Positions 27,690 to 39,110 are shown, counted from the stretch's first letter. The stretch is 64,000 nt of DNA from ZC4RG30 sp046047615 (GCA_046047615.1 JBJOHO010000067.1:61536-125535), one strand, 5' to 3'. Notes: a model not told the origin generated them from the sequence alone. Numbers and translations are program-made.

Positions 27690-29165
27690 TCAGCCCACCA
27701 CGCAGCGGTTGCGGCCCTGTTCCTTGGCGCGGTAGAGCGCCTTGTCGGCGCGTTCGAAACACTCCTCGAGCGTATCCCCCTGGCGCACCAGGGTCAGCCC
27801 GGACGACACGCTGACCGTGACCGGCGAGCCGCGGAAGTGCAGTTGCAGCCGCGATACCGCGATGCGCAGCGCATCGACGCGACGCATGGCCTCGGGCAGG
27901 GGGTAGCCCTCCAGCACCATGACGAACTCCTCGCCGCCGTAGCGACCGACGAAATCCGTCTGGCGGATGCCGGCGGCCAGCGTCTGCGCGACCGCCCGCA
28001 GCACGCGATCGCCCGCGCGGTGGCCCCAGCTGTCGTTGAAGCGCTTGAAGTGGTCGATGTCCCAGACCACGATGCAGGTAGGTTCAGGACTGTCGTGGCA
28101 TCGCCTCATCGCCTCCGCGAGATGCAGGTCCAGCGCAAGACGGTTGGGCACCTGCGTGAGTGCATCGACGCTGGCCAGCCGCTGCTCGTCGCGCAGCCGG
28201 TCCTGCAGGCGCCGGGCCTCGTCCTCCAGCTGCTCCACGTGCGCGCGCAGGCTCTCGCTGCGCTGCTCATAGGCCGCGGTACGCGCCTGCTCACGCTGGC
28301 GGTATGCCTGCACCTGTTCGCTGATGGCGGCGAGCCGGTCCTCCAGCCTTTCACGTACCGTGTCCAGTCCGGTCCCCACCTCACCCACGCTGTCGCGCAA
28401 GGCGTGGAACCCCGCGGCCAACTGCCGGTTGAAATCGTCGCTGTCGCGCCGGGCCTCGCGCCGGTCGGCATCCTCGCCGTAGAGGAACTGGGTGAGTTCG
28501 TCCAGGCGCTGCGTGATCCGGCTGAGCAGCCCCTCGACCTCGCGCTTCTCCCGCTCGATGACATCCACCCGGCGCGCGAGCACGTCGGCGATGTCCGACA
28601 ACAGCAAGGGCAGGCTGCTGGCCGACAGCGGCTGGCCCAGCTTCAGGGCCAGGGCGTCGCAGGCCGGCAGCAGCTCGGGGTCGCCGCGCACCAGGCCCAA
28701 CAGGCGGTCCAGGGTCTCGCGGATGCGCTCGTCGCCATAGACGGCGCGCGTGATGGCGATGCCCTGTGTCCCAGCGGTGGCATCTTCGCCCACCCGCTCC
28801 GCGGCAGGCCTGGATGCCGCCGCCCCGGCCGCCGCGGAAGGCGCGCCGGGCCGGCGCCGCTCCAGCGCCGCGACCGCGTCGGCAATGGGCGTGAACAAAG
28901 GTTCGAGCTCTTCTTCGCCGGCGGCGTTGCGCAGGGCCACGGCAAGACGTCCGAGCACCTGGTCGAGGGGTGGCGATTGTCCGAAGGAGGCGAGGCAGAG
29001 CCGCGCCAACAGGCGCCGCAGCAGGCTCTCGAGACTGCGGAACGCACGCTCCTCCTGCTCCAGCGTGCGGACGGAAGCCAGGTACTTGCGACGCCAGTGA
29101 TCGGCGTCGGCCTGGGCAAAAATGTGGCTGGCGGCAGGGGCGGGCGTGGCGGGGATGGCAGACAT
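27690..29165 (-). CDS. Diguanylate cyclase (GGDEF) with coiled-coil N-terminus
   Basis: A 491-residue cytoplasmic protein. The last 170 residues are a GGDEF domain with RYGGEEFVMVLEGY, so it should make cyclic-di-GMP. An inhibitory I-site RxxD (RQTD) lies five residues before the GGEEF, so product inhibition is likely. The first 320 residues are helical with long coiled coils (for example VREREDRLAAISEQVQAYRQ-like stretches) and no recognisable PAS, GAF or membrane segment, so the input is unknown. The ATG at 29165 is chosen; the longer frame upstream is Ser/Arg-rich and non-coding in appearance. Confidence 0.9.
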   Translation of the reverse strand: MSAIPATPAPAASHIFAQADADHWRRKYLASVRTLEQEERAFRSLESLLRRLLARLCLASFGQSPPLDQVLGRLAVALRNAAGEEELEPLFTPIADAVAALERRRPGAPSAAAGAAASRPAAERVGEDATAGTQGIAITRAVYGDERIRETLDRLLGLVRGDPELLPACDALALKLGQPLSASSLPLLLSDIADVLARRVDVIEREKREVEGLLSRITQRLDELTQFLYGEDADRREARRDSDDFNRQLAAGFHALRDSVGEVGTGLDTVRERLEDRLAAISEQVQAYRQREQARTAAYEQRSESLRAHVEQLEDEARRLQDRLRDEQRLASVDALTQVPNRLALDLHLAEAMRRCHDSPEPTCIVVWDIDHFKRFNDSWGHRAGDRVLRAVAQTLAAGIRQTDFVGRYGGEEFVMVLEGYPLPEAMRRVDALRIAVSRLQLHFRGSPVTVSVSSGLTLVRQGDTLEECFERADKALYRAKEQGRNRCVVG

Positions 29166-29256
29166 CAGGCGCGGATTCCATCCGGAACGACGGGGTGGAC
29201 CCCGGAGACTTGGCCTGCATGATGCGGCCGACCGCCGCCGGGCACTGTGGACTGGA

Positions 29257-31053
<1,797 letters not shown>

Positions 31054-31061
31054 GGACGCGC

Positions 31062-32450
31062 TCAGACCAGCCGGTTCAGGCCGTTGTGGGCCGCGATGCG
31101 GTAGGCCTCGGCCATGGTCGGGTAATTGAAGGTGGTATTGATGAAATAGCGCAGCGAATTGATCGCCGGATCGGACATCACGGCCTGGCCGATGTGGACG
31201 ATCTCCGAAGCGTTCTCGCCAAAGCAATGGACGCCGAGCACCTTCAGGTCGCGCGTGTCGAACAGCAGCTTGAGCATGCCGACGCGCTGCCCGGACATCT
31301 GCGCCCGGGCCAGCGACTTGAAGTGCATGTGGCCGATTTCGTACGGCACGCCGGCGGCCTGCAGCTCGCGCTCGGTGCGACCCACCGAGGAGATTTCCGG
31401 CAGCGTGTAGATGCCGCTGGGAATCAGGTCGAGCGAGGTCGGCTGGGCCGCGGCATCGAGGATGTGCCGCGCCGCGTCCGAACCCTGCTGGTAGGCGGCG
31501 CTGGCCAACGCCGGCGGACCGGTCACGTCACCCACCGCGTAAACATGCGGCACGTCGGTCTGGTAGTGGGTATTGACCTTCAGCTGGCCACGCTGGTTCG
31601 GTAGCAGGCCGATCGCCTCAAGGGCCATGCCATCGGTGTTGCCGGTGCGGCCGTTGGCCCAGAGCAGCAGATCGGACTTGATGCGCCGGCCGGATTTGAG
31701 GTTCAGCAGCACGTCGCTTTCCCGCGCTTCCACCGACTCGAACTGCTCGCCGTGGCGGATCACGCAGCCTTGGTCACGCAGGTGGTAGGAGAGCGCCTCG
31801 GAAATCTCCTCGTCCATGAACGACAGCAGCTGGCCCTGGGTGTTCACCAGGTTCACCTTGCAGCCCATGTTCAAGAAGATGGACGCGTATTCGCAGCCGA
31901 TGACGCCGGCGCCGTAGATGGTGACCGCAAACGGCGTCTCCCGGCAGGACAGGATCGTGTCGCTGTCGCGGATGCGCGGATGCGCGAAATCCAGGCCCGG
32001 CGGCCGGTAGGGCCGCGACCCGGTGGCGATGATGATGTGGTCGGCGCTGACCTGCAGGTCCGGGGCTGCGTCCGAGGTGATCGCAACACGGTGCGCGTCG
32101 AGGAAACGCGCGCTGCCGCGCAGCACCGGCACACGGTTGCGGTCGTAGAAGCGCTGCCGCATCTGCACCTGGTTGGCGATCACGGCATCCGCGGTCGCCA
32201 GCAACTGGGGAAAGCCGATGGACAGTTCCTGGAGGGCGGCGCGCAGCAAAGGATGGGCGCGGGCCTCGTTGACGGTCCGCACCGCGTGACGCAAGGCCTT
32301 GCTGGGGATGGTGCCCCAGTGCGTGCAACCGCCGCCCACGCTGGCGTAGCGCTCCACCACCGCGACCTTGCGCTGGTGTTTGGACAGCATCATGGCCGCG
32401 CCTTCGCCGGCAGGGCCGGTACCGATCACCAGGGCATCGAAATGTTCCAT
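31062..32450 (-). CDS. sthA: Soluble pyridine nucleotide transhydrogenase SthA
   Basis: A 462-residue flavoprotein that exchanges hydride between NADPH and NAD+. FAD motif VIGTGPAGEGAAM near the start, then GGGCTHWGTIPSKALRH, in which the redox disulfide of related disulfide reductases is reduced to one Cys followed by Thr, the hallmark of SthA. NAD motif IYGAGVIGCEYASIF and VYAVGDVTGPPALASAAYQQG follow. ATG 32450 is 10 bases after the def stop; the longer upstream frame overlaps def and is not used. Confidence 0.95.
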   Translation of the reverse strand: MEHFDALVIGTGPAGEGAAMMLSKHQRKVAVVERYASVGGGCTHWGTIPSKALRHAVRTVNEARAHPLLRAALQELSIGFPQLLATADAVIANQVQMRQRFYDRNRVPVLRGSARFLDAHRVAITSDAAPDLQVSADHIIIATGSRPYRPPGLDFAHPRIRDSDTILSCRETPFAVTIYGAGVIGCEYASIFLNMGCKVNLVNTQGQLLSFMDEEISEALSYHLRDQGCVIRHGEQFESVEARESDVLLNLKSGRRIKSDLLLWANGRTGNTDGMALEAIGLLPNQRGQLKVNTHYQTDVPHVYAVGDVTGPPALASAAYQQGSDAARHILDAAAQPTSLDLIPSGIYTLPEISSVGRTERELQAAGVPYEIGHMHFKSLARAQMSGQRVGMLKLLFDTRDLKVLGVHCFGENASEIVHIGQAVMSDPAINSLRYFINTTFNYPTMAEAYRIAAHNGLNRLV

Positions 32451-32460
32451 GCCCGATATG

Positions 32461-32979
32461 CTAGTCGAAGAGCACCTCTGTAAAGCCGAAGTCGCGCATG
32501 TCGCGGATGCGCATCGGGAAGAGCACGCCATCGAGGTGATCGACCTCATGCTGCACCACCCGCGCATGGAAGCCCTCCACACTGCGGTCGATGACCTCGC
32601 CCCGGGGACCCAGGCCTTGGTAGCGCAGGCGCCGGAAACGCGGCACGCGTCCCCGCAGTCCCGGCACGGACAGACACCCCTCCCAGCCCTCCTCCTGCTC
32701 GGCGCCCAAGGGCGTGAGCAGCGGATTGATGAGCACGGTGGCTGGCACCGGCGGCGCGTCCGGGTAGCGTGGATTGCGCTCGAACCCGAACAGCACCACC
32801 CGCAGCGGCACCCCGATCTGTGGCGCGGCGAGCCCGGCGCCCTGCGCCGCGACCATGGTGTCATGCAAATCGGTGAGCAAGGCTGCCAGCGCCGGATCCG
32901 CCAGGTCGGCAACCTCGGCAGAGCGCTGCAACAGGCGTGGATCGCCCATGCGCAGGATCGGACGGATGGCCATCAGCAC
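32461..32979 (-). CDS. def: Peptide deformylase
   Basis: A 172-residue metallohydrolase that removes the formyl group from nascent chains. The three motifs are present: GAGLAAPQIG (48-56), EGCLSVPG with metal ligand C102, and QHEVDHLDG with H144 and H148 as ligands and E145 as catalytic base. HEVDH replaces the more common HEFDH or HEYDH. First gene of a def-sthA-ABC operon, behind the terminator of the RRM gene. Start is ATG 32979 or the in-frame ATG 32973. Confidence 0.95.
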   Translation of the reverse strand: MLMAIRPILRMGDPRLLQRSAEVADLADPALAALLTDLHDTMVAAQGAGLAAPQIGVPLRVVLFGFERNPRYPDAPPVPATVLINPLLTPLGAEQEEGWEGCLSVPGLRGRVPRFRRLRYQGLGPRGEVIDRSVEGFHARVVQHEVDHLDGVLFPMRIRDMRDFGFTEVLFD

Positions 32980-33007
32980 CTCATCGCATTCGGCCAGGCC
33001 TTGAAAA

Positions 33008-33033
33008 CAGAAAGCCCGGCGCTGAGGCCGGGC
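33008..33033 (-). terminator. Rho-independent terminator after the RRM gene
   Basis: On the minus strand GCCCGGC (33033-33027) pairs with GCCGGGC (33020-33014) around a 6-base loop and is followed by TTTCTGTTTTC. It separates the RRM gene from def. The right arm lies 60 bases after the RRM stop. Confidence 0.75.
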
Positions 33034-33092
33034 CTTTCGGAGAGGCAGGCAGATCGGGCGCCCCGCCGGGACGCCCGCTGCTCGCGCGCCGC

Positions 33093-33503
<411 letters not shown>

Positions 33504-33664
33504 GTAAAAACGATCTCCAGACAATGATTGGACGTTGACCCGATCGGAGACCCTTCCACTAGAGCACGCGCGCCGAGGGCACGACAGACAGAAGCCGGAC
33601 GACCAACGATCACGATCGAGTGTATACGCGCCCCAGTCTGTGTTAAAGGGGGGATATTTGCCTT

Positions 33665-33685
33665 CCCGGCACTTTTTGTGCCGGG
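33665..33685. promoter_or_regulatory. Perfect hairpin in the RRM/receiver divergent intergenic region
   Basis: CCCGGCAC (33665-33672) and GTGCCGGG (33678-33685) form a perfect 8-bp stem with a TTTTT loop. It lies 160 bases upstream of the RRM ATG and 70 bases upstream of the receiver ATG. No T-run follows the stem on either strand, so it is more likely a binding site or leader structure than a terminator. The rest of this 250-base gap holds the possible TATACA box and nothing else I can support. Confidence 0.4.
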
Positions 33686-33753
33686 GTCGGTGCCTTTGTC
33701 CCACCAATTACGGTCCGCAGCGTCTCGCAGTGTCATTTCGCCGCAACAAGTCC

Positions 33754-34170
33754 ATGCCCGCACCCGCAACGCCCGCCCCCCGGGCATCCCCTGTGACCGA
33801 CTCCAGCAGCCGCCGCATCGTGCTGGCGGAAAACAATCCTGAGCTGGCATGGCTGCTGCAGACCGTGCTGGGACAGCAGCCGGGCTGGCAGTGCCCGACG
33901 GTGGTGGGCTCTGGCGCCGCGCTGTTGCAGGCCGCGCAAGCCGCGCCGGCGGATGCCTACCTCGTCGACCTGTCGCTGGACGACGGCAGTGTGTTGCCGT
34001 GGCTGGCGCGGCTGCGCCAACTGCAGCGTGATGCACTGGTCATCGCCTTCACTGGCAGCGCCACGGCGGAACTGGAGGCGCAGTGCCGGGACGCAGGGTG
34101 TGCCGCACTGCTGCGCAAGGACGGTGATGTCGGCGCGCTGCTGCAGGCGTTGCGCGGGCACCTCGGGTGA
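33754..34170 (+). CDS. Stand-alone receiver-domain protein
   Basis: A 138-residue protein consisting of one response-regulator receiver domain after a Pro/Ala-rich start. D72 in LVDLSLDDG aligns with the phosphorylated Asp, T100 in FTGSA with the conserved Thr and K122 in LLRKDGD with the conserved Lys. The usual acidic pair at the end of strand 1 is E26-N27, so metal binding may be weak. No DNA-binding or enzyme domain follows. No kinase gene is adjacent; it may act as a phosphate sink or by protein contact. Confidence 0.75.
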   Translation: MPAPATPAPRASPVTDSSSRRIVLAENNPELAWLLQTVLGQQPGWQCPTVVGSGAALLQAAQAAPADAYLVDLSLDDGSVLPWLARLRQLQRDALVIAFTGSATAELEAQCRDAGCAALLRKDGDVGALLQALRGHLG

Positions 34171-34188
34171 GCCCGCGGCGGCAGGCCC

Positions 34189-34818
34189 TCAGCCCGCGGG
34201 GGCGCTCATGCCGCGCACCATGAACGCGGCCATCTCGTCCACGGCCTGCGGCCATTGCTCCTCGGTGAGCTCATAGTCCATCGACAGGGCGACGCGGTCG
34301 CTGAAGGAGTTGGCGAAGATGAACGTGCCCAGCGCACAGGTGTAACGCCAGAAGAACGTGCGCGCGTCGAGCTGCGGGCAGGCCCGCTGCATCAGTTCGA
34401 TGAACAGCTGCGTGGAATCGCGGAACACATGCACCACCTGCCGCAGCGCCGCCTGGTGCGGTTCGGTGAGGACGCGGCCGTAGAGGGCGCGGATGCGGCG
34501 GCGCTGGGCGACGCTGGCATCGGGTGGCAACACCGGTGGCTCGATCATGGCGCGCACGACGGCTTCGAGGTCCGGGCGGCCCTCGCCGGCGGCTGCGCCC
34601 ACCGCCTGCAGGCGCGCCACCTGCACTTGCTGGATCGGCCCGAAACGCCGCTGGCAGACCTCGGTGAAAAGCCGCTCCTTGGTGCCCCAGTAGTGGTGCA
34701 ATGTGCCCAGCGGCACCTTGGCGCGGGCGGAAATGGCGCGGATGGTGGCACCCTCGTAGCCATCGCGGATGAAGGCGGCCTCGGCGGCGTCCAGATAACG
34801 TGTGCGCGTATCAGTCAT
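34189..34818 (-). CDS. TetR family transcriptional regulator
   Basis: A 209-residue repressor with the TetR helix-turn-helix: RYLDAAEAAFIRDGYEGATIRAISARAKVPLGTLHHYWGTKERLF (split AAEAAFIRDGYEGATIRAI, GTLHHYWGTKERLF). The C-terminal ligand domain is about 150 residues and not diagnostic. ATG 34818 is used; the longer frame upstream would run across the operator. It is divergent from the zinc-ribbon/hyuA/hyuB operon, with a palindrome in the 77-base gap, so it probably controls that operon. Confidence 0.88.
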   Translation of the reverse strand: MTDTRTRYLDAAEAAFIRDGYEGATIRAISARAKVPLGTLHHYWGTKERLFTEVCQRRFGPIQQVQVARLQAVGAAAGEGRPDLEAVVRAMIEPPVLPPDASVAQRRRIRALYGRVLTEPHQAALRQVVHVFRDSTQLFIELMQRACPQLDARTFFWRYTCALGTFIFANSFSDRVALSMDYELTEEQWPQAVDEMAAFMVRGMSAPAG

Positions 34819-34830
34819 TGCATCCACACT

Positions 34831-34844
34831 TGTACGCTCGTACA
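34831..34844. promoter_or_regulatory. Palindromic operator, probably for the TetR protein
   Basis: TGTACG-CT-CGTACA is a perfect 6+2+6 palindrome 13 bases from the TetR ATG and 52 bases from the zinc-ribbon ATG. TetR proteins commonly bind such sites between themselves and divergent targets. Binding by this TetR is inferred from position. Confidence 0.65.
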
Positions 34845-34895
34845 GTCCGTCGGACAAGGCCGGCATCGTGCCAGACCGCCGTGGGGGAATGCAGC

Positions 34896-35147
34896 ATGTT
34901 CGCGAGACCGTCGACACCGGAAGTCCATGCACGGCGCGAGGCCGTGGAGGGCGACTGCCCCGCCTGCGGTGCCGCGGCGCTGCAACGTTACCGCGTGCTC
35001 AGCGAGGGCGGCTGGTGGGACGTGGTCAAGTGCGGCACCTGCCTGCATTCTGCGGAGCGCCGGCCGGGACCGCTGCTGGGCATCCTCACCGAGGCAACGC
35101 AGGGGCTGATCCCCACCGGGCGCGGCACGTCGCGCGGGGAGGCCTGA
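34896..35147 (+). CDS. Small zinc-ribbon protein of the hyuAB operon
   Basis: An 83-residue protein with two metal-binding pairs, CPACG (21-25) and CGTC (about 47-50), around a short beta segment (RYRVLSEGGWWDVVKCG). It is placed directly before hyuA, with its stop overlapping the hyuA ribosome site. Acetone and acetophenone carboxylases, which are built from HyuA/HyuB-like subunits, also carry a small zinc-binding subunit; this protein could play that part, which is an inference from context. ATG 34896 follows GGGGGAATGC. Possibly regulated by the TetR operator upstream. Confidence 0.65.
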   Translation: MFARPSTPEVHARREAVEGDCPACGAAALQRYRVLSEGGWWDVVKCGTCLHSAERRPGPLLGILTEATQGLIPTGRGTSRGEA

Positions 35148-35148
35148 G

Positions 35149-37200
35149 GTGTTCGGCGTCGATGTCGGCGGCACCTTCACGGACGTGGTGGCATTCCGCG
35201 ATGGCCGCCTCGAGGTCACCAAGGTTCCCAGCATTCCGGAAGACCCGCAGCGGTCGGTGGTCGAGGGCGCGCGGCGCCTCGGCGTGGCGGGCAGCCCGCT
35301 GTTCAACCACGCCAGCACCAAGGGCCTCAACGCCATCCTGACCCGGCGCCTGCCCAAGGTCGGCTTCATCACCACCGCCGGCCACCGCGACATGCTCGAT
35401 GGCGGTCGCGGCTGGCGGCCGCTCGACGGCCAGCTCGACCCGCGCTGGCGGCGCTCCTTCGGTGACGCCGCACGACCGGTGGTGCCGCGCTACCTGCGGC
35501 GAGGTGTCGAGGAACGCGTGCTCGCCAGTGGCGAGGTCCTGATTCCCTTCGATGCGGCGCAGGCGCGCCGCGAACTGGAGCTGCTCAAGCGCTGCGGCAT
35601 CCAGGGCCTGGCCATCTGCCTGCTGCATGCCTACGCCAACCCGGTGCATGAGCAGCAGCTGGCCGCGCTGGCGCGCGAGGTGCTGGGCGACATCCCCCTC
35701 TCCGTGTCGTCCGAGGTCTCGCCGCGGGCGAAGGAGTTCAGCCGCGCCTCGACGACCGTGGTCGACGTGATCATGAAGCTGCTTTACGGCGACTATGCGC
35801 ACAAGCTCGACGCCGGCCTGCGTGGGCTGGGTTTCGATGGGCGGCTGAACTTCGCCGACTGCACCGCCGCGCTGCTGCCGTGGAACGAGGCTTTGCAGCA
35901 GCCCTACAAGATCCTGTTCGCCGGCCCGGCCGCCGGCACCGCCTCCTGCCGCCGGCTCGGCCACGAGATCGGCGAGACCAGCCTGATCTGCTGTGATGTC
36001 GGTGGCACCTCCACCGACGTGTCGCTGATCCAGGGTGGCGAGTCCTTCACCAACGACAGCTTCGAGATCGAACACGATTTCGTGATCAGCGCGCTGTCCA
36101 CCGAGGTGTCGAGCGTCGGCGCCGGCGGCGGCAGCCTGGTGGCGGCCAACGAGGCCGGCGACATCACGGTGGGGCCGGCCAGTGCCGGTGCCTATCCGGG
36201 TCCGGCCTGCTACGGCCGCGGCGGCACGCAACCCACCGTGACCGACGCCTGCCTGCTGATGGGCATCCTCGAACCGCGTGGCTTTGCCGGCGGCCAGCTG
36301 GAGCTGGACGTCGAGGCCGCGCGCCGCGCCTTCGATTCGCTCGATACGCCGGTGGCGCCGGAAAAGCGCGCCGGCTACGCCTACCAGATCGCGGTCAGCA
36401 ACATCGCCGAGGAAGTGGCCAACGTGGCGATCCGCCACGGCAGCGACCCGCGCGATTTCAGCCTGGTGGCCTATGGCGCCGCAGGGCCGATGTTGCTGGC
36501 TTCGGCGCTGGACACGCTGAACGTGCGGCGCGTGATCGTGCCACCGCATCCCGGCCTGTTCTCGGCCATCGGCCTGCTCAGCACCGACCTGGTGTTCAGC
36601 GACAGCCGCAGCGAATACCTCATGCTGACGCCCGACGTGGCGCCGCGACTGGCAGAGATCTTCGCTGCCATGGAGTCCAAGCTGCGCCAGGCGGTCGCGC
36701 CCGGCATGGCGGGCGTGCAGGTGCGCCGCAGCTTCGATGGCCGTCTGGCCGGCCAGACCTGGGAAACGCCCTTCGTCGAAGTCCCTGAAGGCCCTCTGGA
36801 GGCATCCACCGTGGCACGCATGATCGAGGCCTTCCATGCCGAGTACCAGCGCCGCAACGGCCTGTCGATGCCGATGATCCCGGTGCAGGCCGTCAGCTAC
36901 CGCGTGCAGGTGGTCGTGCCTTCGCCGCAGGTGAGCTTCCCGCGCCTGCCGGAAGTGGCGGATCCGCAGCCACCACCACCCCTGGGCTATCGCGAACTGC
37001 GTGAACTGGCGCCGCAACCGCTGCGTGCGGCGCTCTACGACCGCACCGCCCTGCCCCGCGGCTGCCGCGTGCCGGGCCCTGCCGTGATCCAGGAAGCGCT
37101 GTGCACCACCTTGGTGGGCCCGGGCCAGCAGGCCACGGTGGGCGCCCTCGGGGAGCTCTACATCGAACGTCAGGCCGCGGCGAAGGAGGCCCAGGCATGA
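35149..37200 (+). CDS. hyuA: Hydantoinase/oxoprolinase A subunit (HyuA family)
   Basis: A 683-residue protein of the HyuA family: ASKHA-type phosphate loop GVDVGGTFTDVVAF at the start, TTKGLNAIL-like NHASTKGLNAILTRRLPKVG, CCDVGGTSTDVSLI and SVGAGGGSLVA in the middle. Family members hydrolyse ATP to activate a cyclic amide (oxoproline, N-methylhydantoin) or carboxylate a ketone together with HyuB. The start is GTG 35149, 1 base after the zinc-ribbon stop and behind GGGGAGG. ATGA overlap with hyuB. The substrate is not determined by sequence. Confidence 0.93.
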   Translation: MFGVDVGGTFTDVVAFRDGRLEVTKVPSIPEDPQRSVVEGARRLGVAGSPLFNHASTKGLNAILTRRLPKVGFITTAGHRDMLDGGRGWRPLDGQLDPRWRRSFGDAARPVVPRYLRRGVEERVLASGEVLIPFDAAQARRELELLKRCGIQGLAICLLHAYANPVHEQQLAALAREVLGDIPLSVSSEVSPRAKEFSRASTTVVDVIMKLLYGDYAHKLDAGLRGLGFDGRLNFADCTAALLPWNEALQQPYKILFAGPAAGTASCRRLGHEIGETSLICCDVGGTSTDVSLIQGGESFTNDSFEIEHDFVISALSTEVSSVGAGGGSLVAANEAGDITVGPASAGAYPGPACYGRGGTQPTVTDACLLMGILEPRGFAGGQLELDVEAARRAFDSLDTPVAPEKRAGYAYQIAVSNIAEEVANVAIRHGSDPRDFSLVAYGAAGPMLLASALDTLNVRRVIVPPHPGLFSAIGLLSTDLVFSDSRSEYLMLTPDVAPRLAEIFAAMESKLRQAVAPGMAGVQVRRSFDGRLAGQTWETPFVEVPEGPLEASTVARMIEAFHAEYQRRNGLSMPMIPVQAVSYRVQVVVPSPQVSFPRLPEVADPQPPPPLGYRELRELAPQPLRAALYDRTALPRGCRVPGPAVIQEALCTTLVGPGQQATVGALGELYIERQAAAKEAQA

Positions 37201-39110
37201 GCACGCGCATCCGCGACCTCGACGACACCGCGTTCGGCGCCCGCTATGGCTGCGACCGCTTCGTCGCCACCGTGCTCGGCAACCGCCTCGATTACGTGCT
37301 CGAGCACGTCTGCCAGAAGCTGCTGGCCTGTGCCTTTTCACCGGTGCTGCGCGACCTCTACGACTTTGCCGCCACCCTGACCGGTCCGCCGGAGACCGGC
37401 TATGCGACGCCGGTGGTCAGCAAGAGCTTCATGGCCTTCACCGGCACCATGACGCTGTCGGTGCGCAACACCATCGAGGAGTACGGCCCGGAACGGCTGC
37501 AGGCCGGCGATGTCATCATCGGCAACGACCCCTACCGCATCGGCACGCACGTGAACGACGTGCTGTTCTGCCGGCCGGTGTTTTTCGAAGGCAAGCTGAC
37601 GGCCTTCGTCACCATCAAGGCGCACCAGCTGGACATCGGCGGTTCGGTGCCGGGCGGCTTCAGCGCCACCAAGACCAGCGTCTACGAGAACGGCCTGGTG
37701 CTGTCGCCGCGGGCGCTGATGAGCGCAGGCGAGCCGGTGCGCGAGACCTGGTCGCTGTTCATCGACAACGCGCGCTTCGCGCCGCTGCTGGTGCGCGACA
37801 TGCAGACCATCGTCGCCTGCCTGGACCTGGGCGAGGAACTGCTGCTGGCCTCGCTGCGCCGCTATGGCCGCGACGCGCTGCTGGGCACCATGCGCTATGT
37901 CTGCGACGCTGATGCCGAGCGCATGGCGAGCGCGCTGGCGCGCATCCCGGACGGCACCTGGCACGGCGAGGCGCTGGTGGACTGCGACGGCCTGGACGAC
38001 AGCGAGGAGTTCCCGGTCCGCTGCAGCATCACCAAGGTCGGCGAGCACATCGAGATCGACCTGTCCGGCACGGCGCGCCAGGCCCGCACCTCGATCAACG
38101 GCACCTTCATCGACGTGAAGGCCACGATCGGCGTGGCGATGAAATTCCTGTTCGACCCGGACGGCCGCTTCACCTCGGGGATGTACCGCAACGTCGACAT
38201 CGTCATCCCCGAAGGCGCCATCCTCAGCGCGCTGCCGCCGGAGGGCGTGGTGTTCGCCTATGGCGAGTCCACCAATGCGATGTTGCTGGCGATCCTGCAG
38301 GCCATGGCCGCCGCCGTCGGCGAGAACGCCGTGGCCGGCGACACCGGCGCCCCCAACCTGCACACCGCGCACGGCCTGCGCCCGGACGGCTCGCTGTGGC
38401 TGGCGATCGGCGTGGCCGGTGGCGAACGCGGCCCCTGGGGCGCCACGCGCGCGGGCGATGCTGACAGCTTCAGCATCTTCTACCAGGCCAACAGCATCGA
38501 CACGGCCATCGAGGTCAGCGAGACCGACGCGCCGATGGTGGTGATCCGCCGCGAGTATGTCGCCGACAGTGCCGGCGCCGGCTACAACCGCGGTGGCGCC
38601 GCCGTGCTGAAGGACACCACCTTCCTGGCACCTGCGGCCAGCAACCCGATCCTGCTGCGCTACAAGCAGCCCACCGGCAAGGGCGTGCGCGGCGGCGGCG
38701 ACGGCACGCTGGGCGGGGCCTGGTTGTGGCACCCGCAGGAGGGTGAACAGGTCGCGCTGCGCGACACCAGTGCGGCCAGTTTCCGCACCGCGATCCGCGT
38801 CTCCGGCCGGCTGGATCCGCAGAGCGGGCTGCCTTCGGCCGACGGGCAGTACCACTGGTTCGGGCGCGAGAAGGTCTGGATGACACCGCCTGGTGCCACG
38901 TGGCGCTATCTCACCAATGGCGGTGGCGGCTGGGGCGATCCGTTCACCCGCGAACCGGAGCGCGTGAAGCGCGACGTGCGCGATGGTTATGTGAGCGTGG
39001 CCGGTGCAGCGCGCGACTATGGCGTGGTCGTCACCGGTGACCCGGACCGGGACCCGGAAGGCCTGGGCATCGACGTGGCGGCAACCGCGGCGCTGCGCGC
39101 CGGCCGCTAG
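37197..39110 (+). CDS. hyuB: Hydantoinase/oxoprolinase B subunit (HyuB family)
   Basis: A 637-residue partner of HyuA. Seen: SPVLRDLYDF, TGTMTLSVRNTIEEYG, GDVIIGNDPYRIGTHVNDVLFCRPVF, VTIKAHQLDIGGSVPGG, and near the end GGGGWGDPFTREPERVKRDVRDGYVS (split GGGGWGDPF, VKRDVRDGYVS). HyuB carries the substrate-side active site with metal ligands. Its TAG stop shares the bases CTAG with the stop of the convergent esterase gene. Confidence 0.93.
   Translation: MSTRIRDLDDTAFGARYGCDRFVATVLGNRLDYVLEHVCQKLLACAFSPVLRDLYDFAATLTGPPETGYATPVVSKSFMAFTGTMTLSVRNTIEEYGPERLQAGDVIIGNDPYRIGTHVNDVLFCRPVFFEGKLTAFVTIKAHQLDIGGSVPGGFSATKTSVYENGLVLSPRALMSAGEPVRETWSLFIDNARFAPLLVRDMQTIVACLDLGEELLLASLRRYGRDALLGTMRYVCDADAERMASALARIPDGTWHGEALVDCDGLDDSEEFPVRCSITKVGEHIEIDLSGTARQARTSINGTFIDVKATIGVAMKFLFDPDGRFTSGMYRNVDIVIPEGAILSALPPEGVVFAYGESTNAMLLAILQAMAAAVGENAVAGDTGAPNLHTAHGLRPDGSLWLAIGVAGGERGPWGATRAGDADSFSIFYQANSIDTAIEVSETDAPMVVIRREYVADSAGAGYNRGGAAVLKDTTFLAPAASNPILLRYKQPTGKGVRGGGDGTLGGAWLWHPQEGEQVALRDTSAASFRTAIRVSGRLDPQSGLPSADGQYHWFGREKVWMTPPGATWRYLTNGGGGWGDPFTREPERVKRDVRDGYVSVAGAARDYGVVVTGDPDRDPEGLGIDVAATAALRAGR

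Noticed and set aside
35086..37341. 751-codon minus-strand frame across hyuA
   Set aside because: Fully antisense to a clear HyuA protein, with His/Arg/Gly-rich low-information translation.
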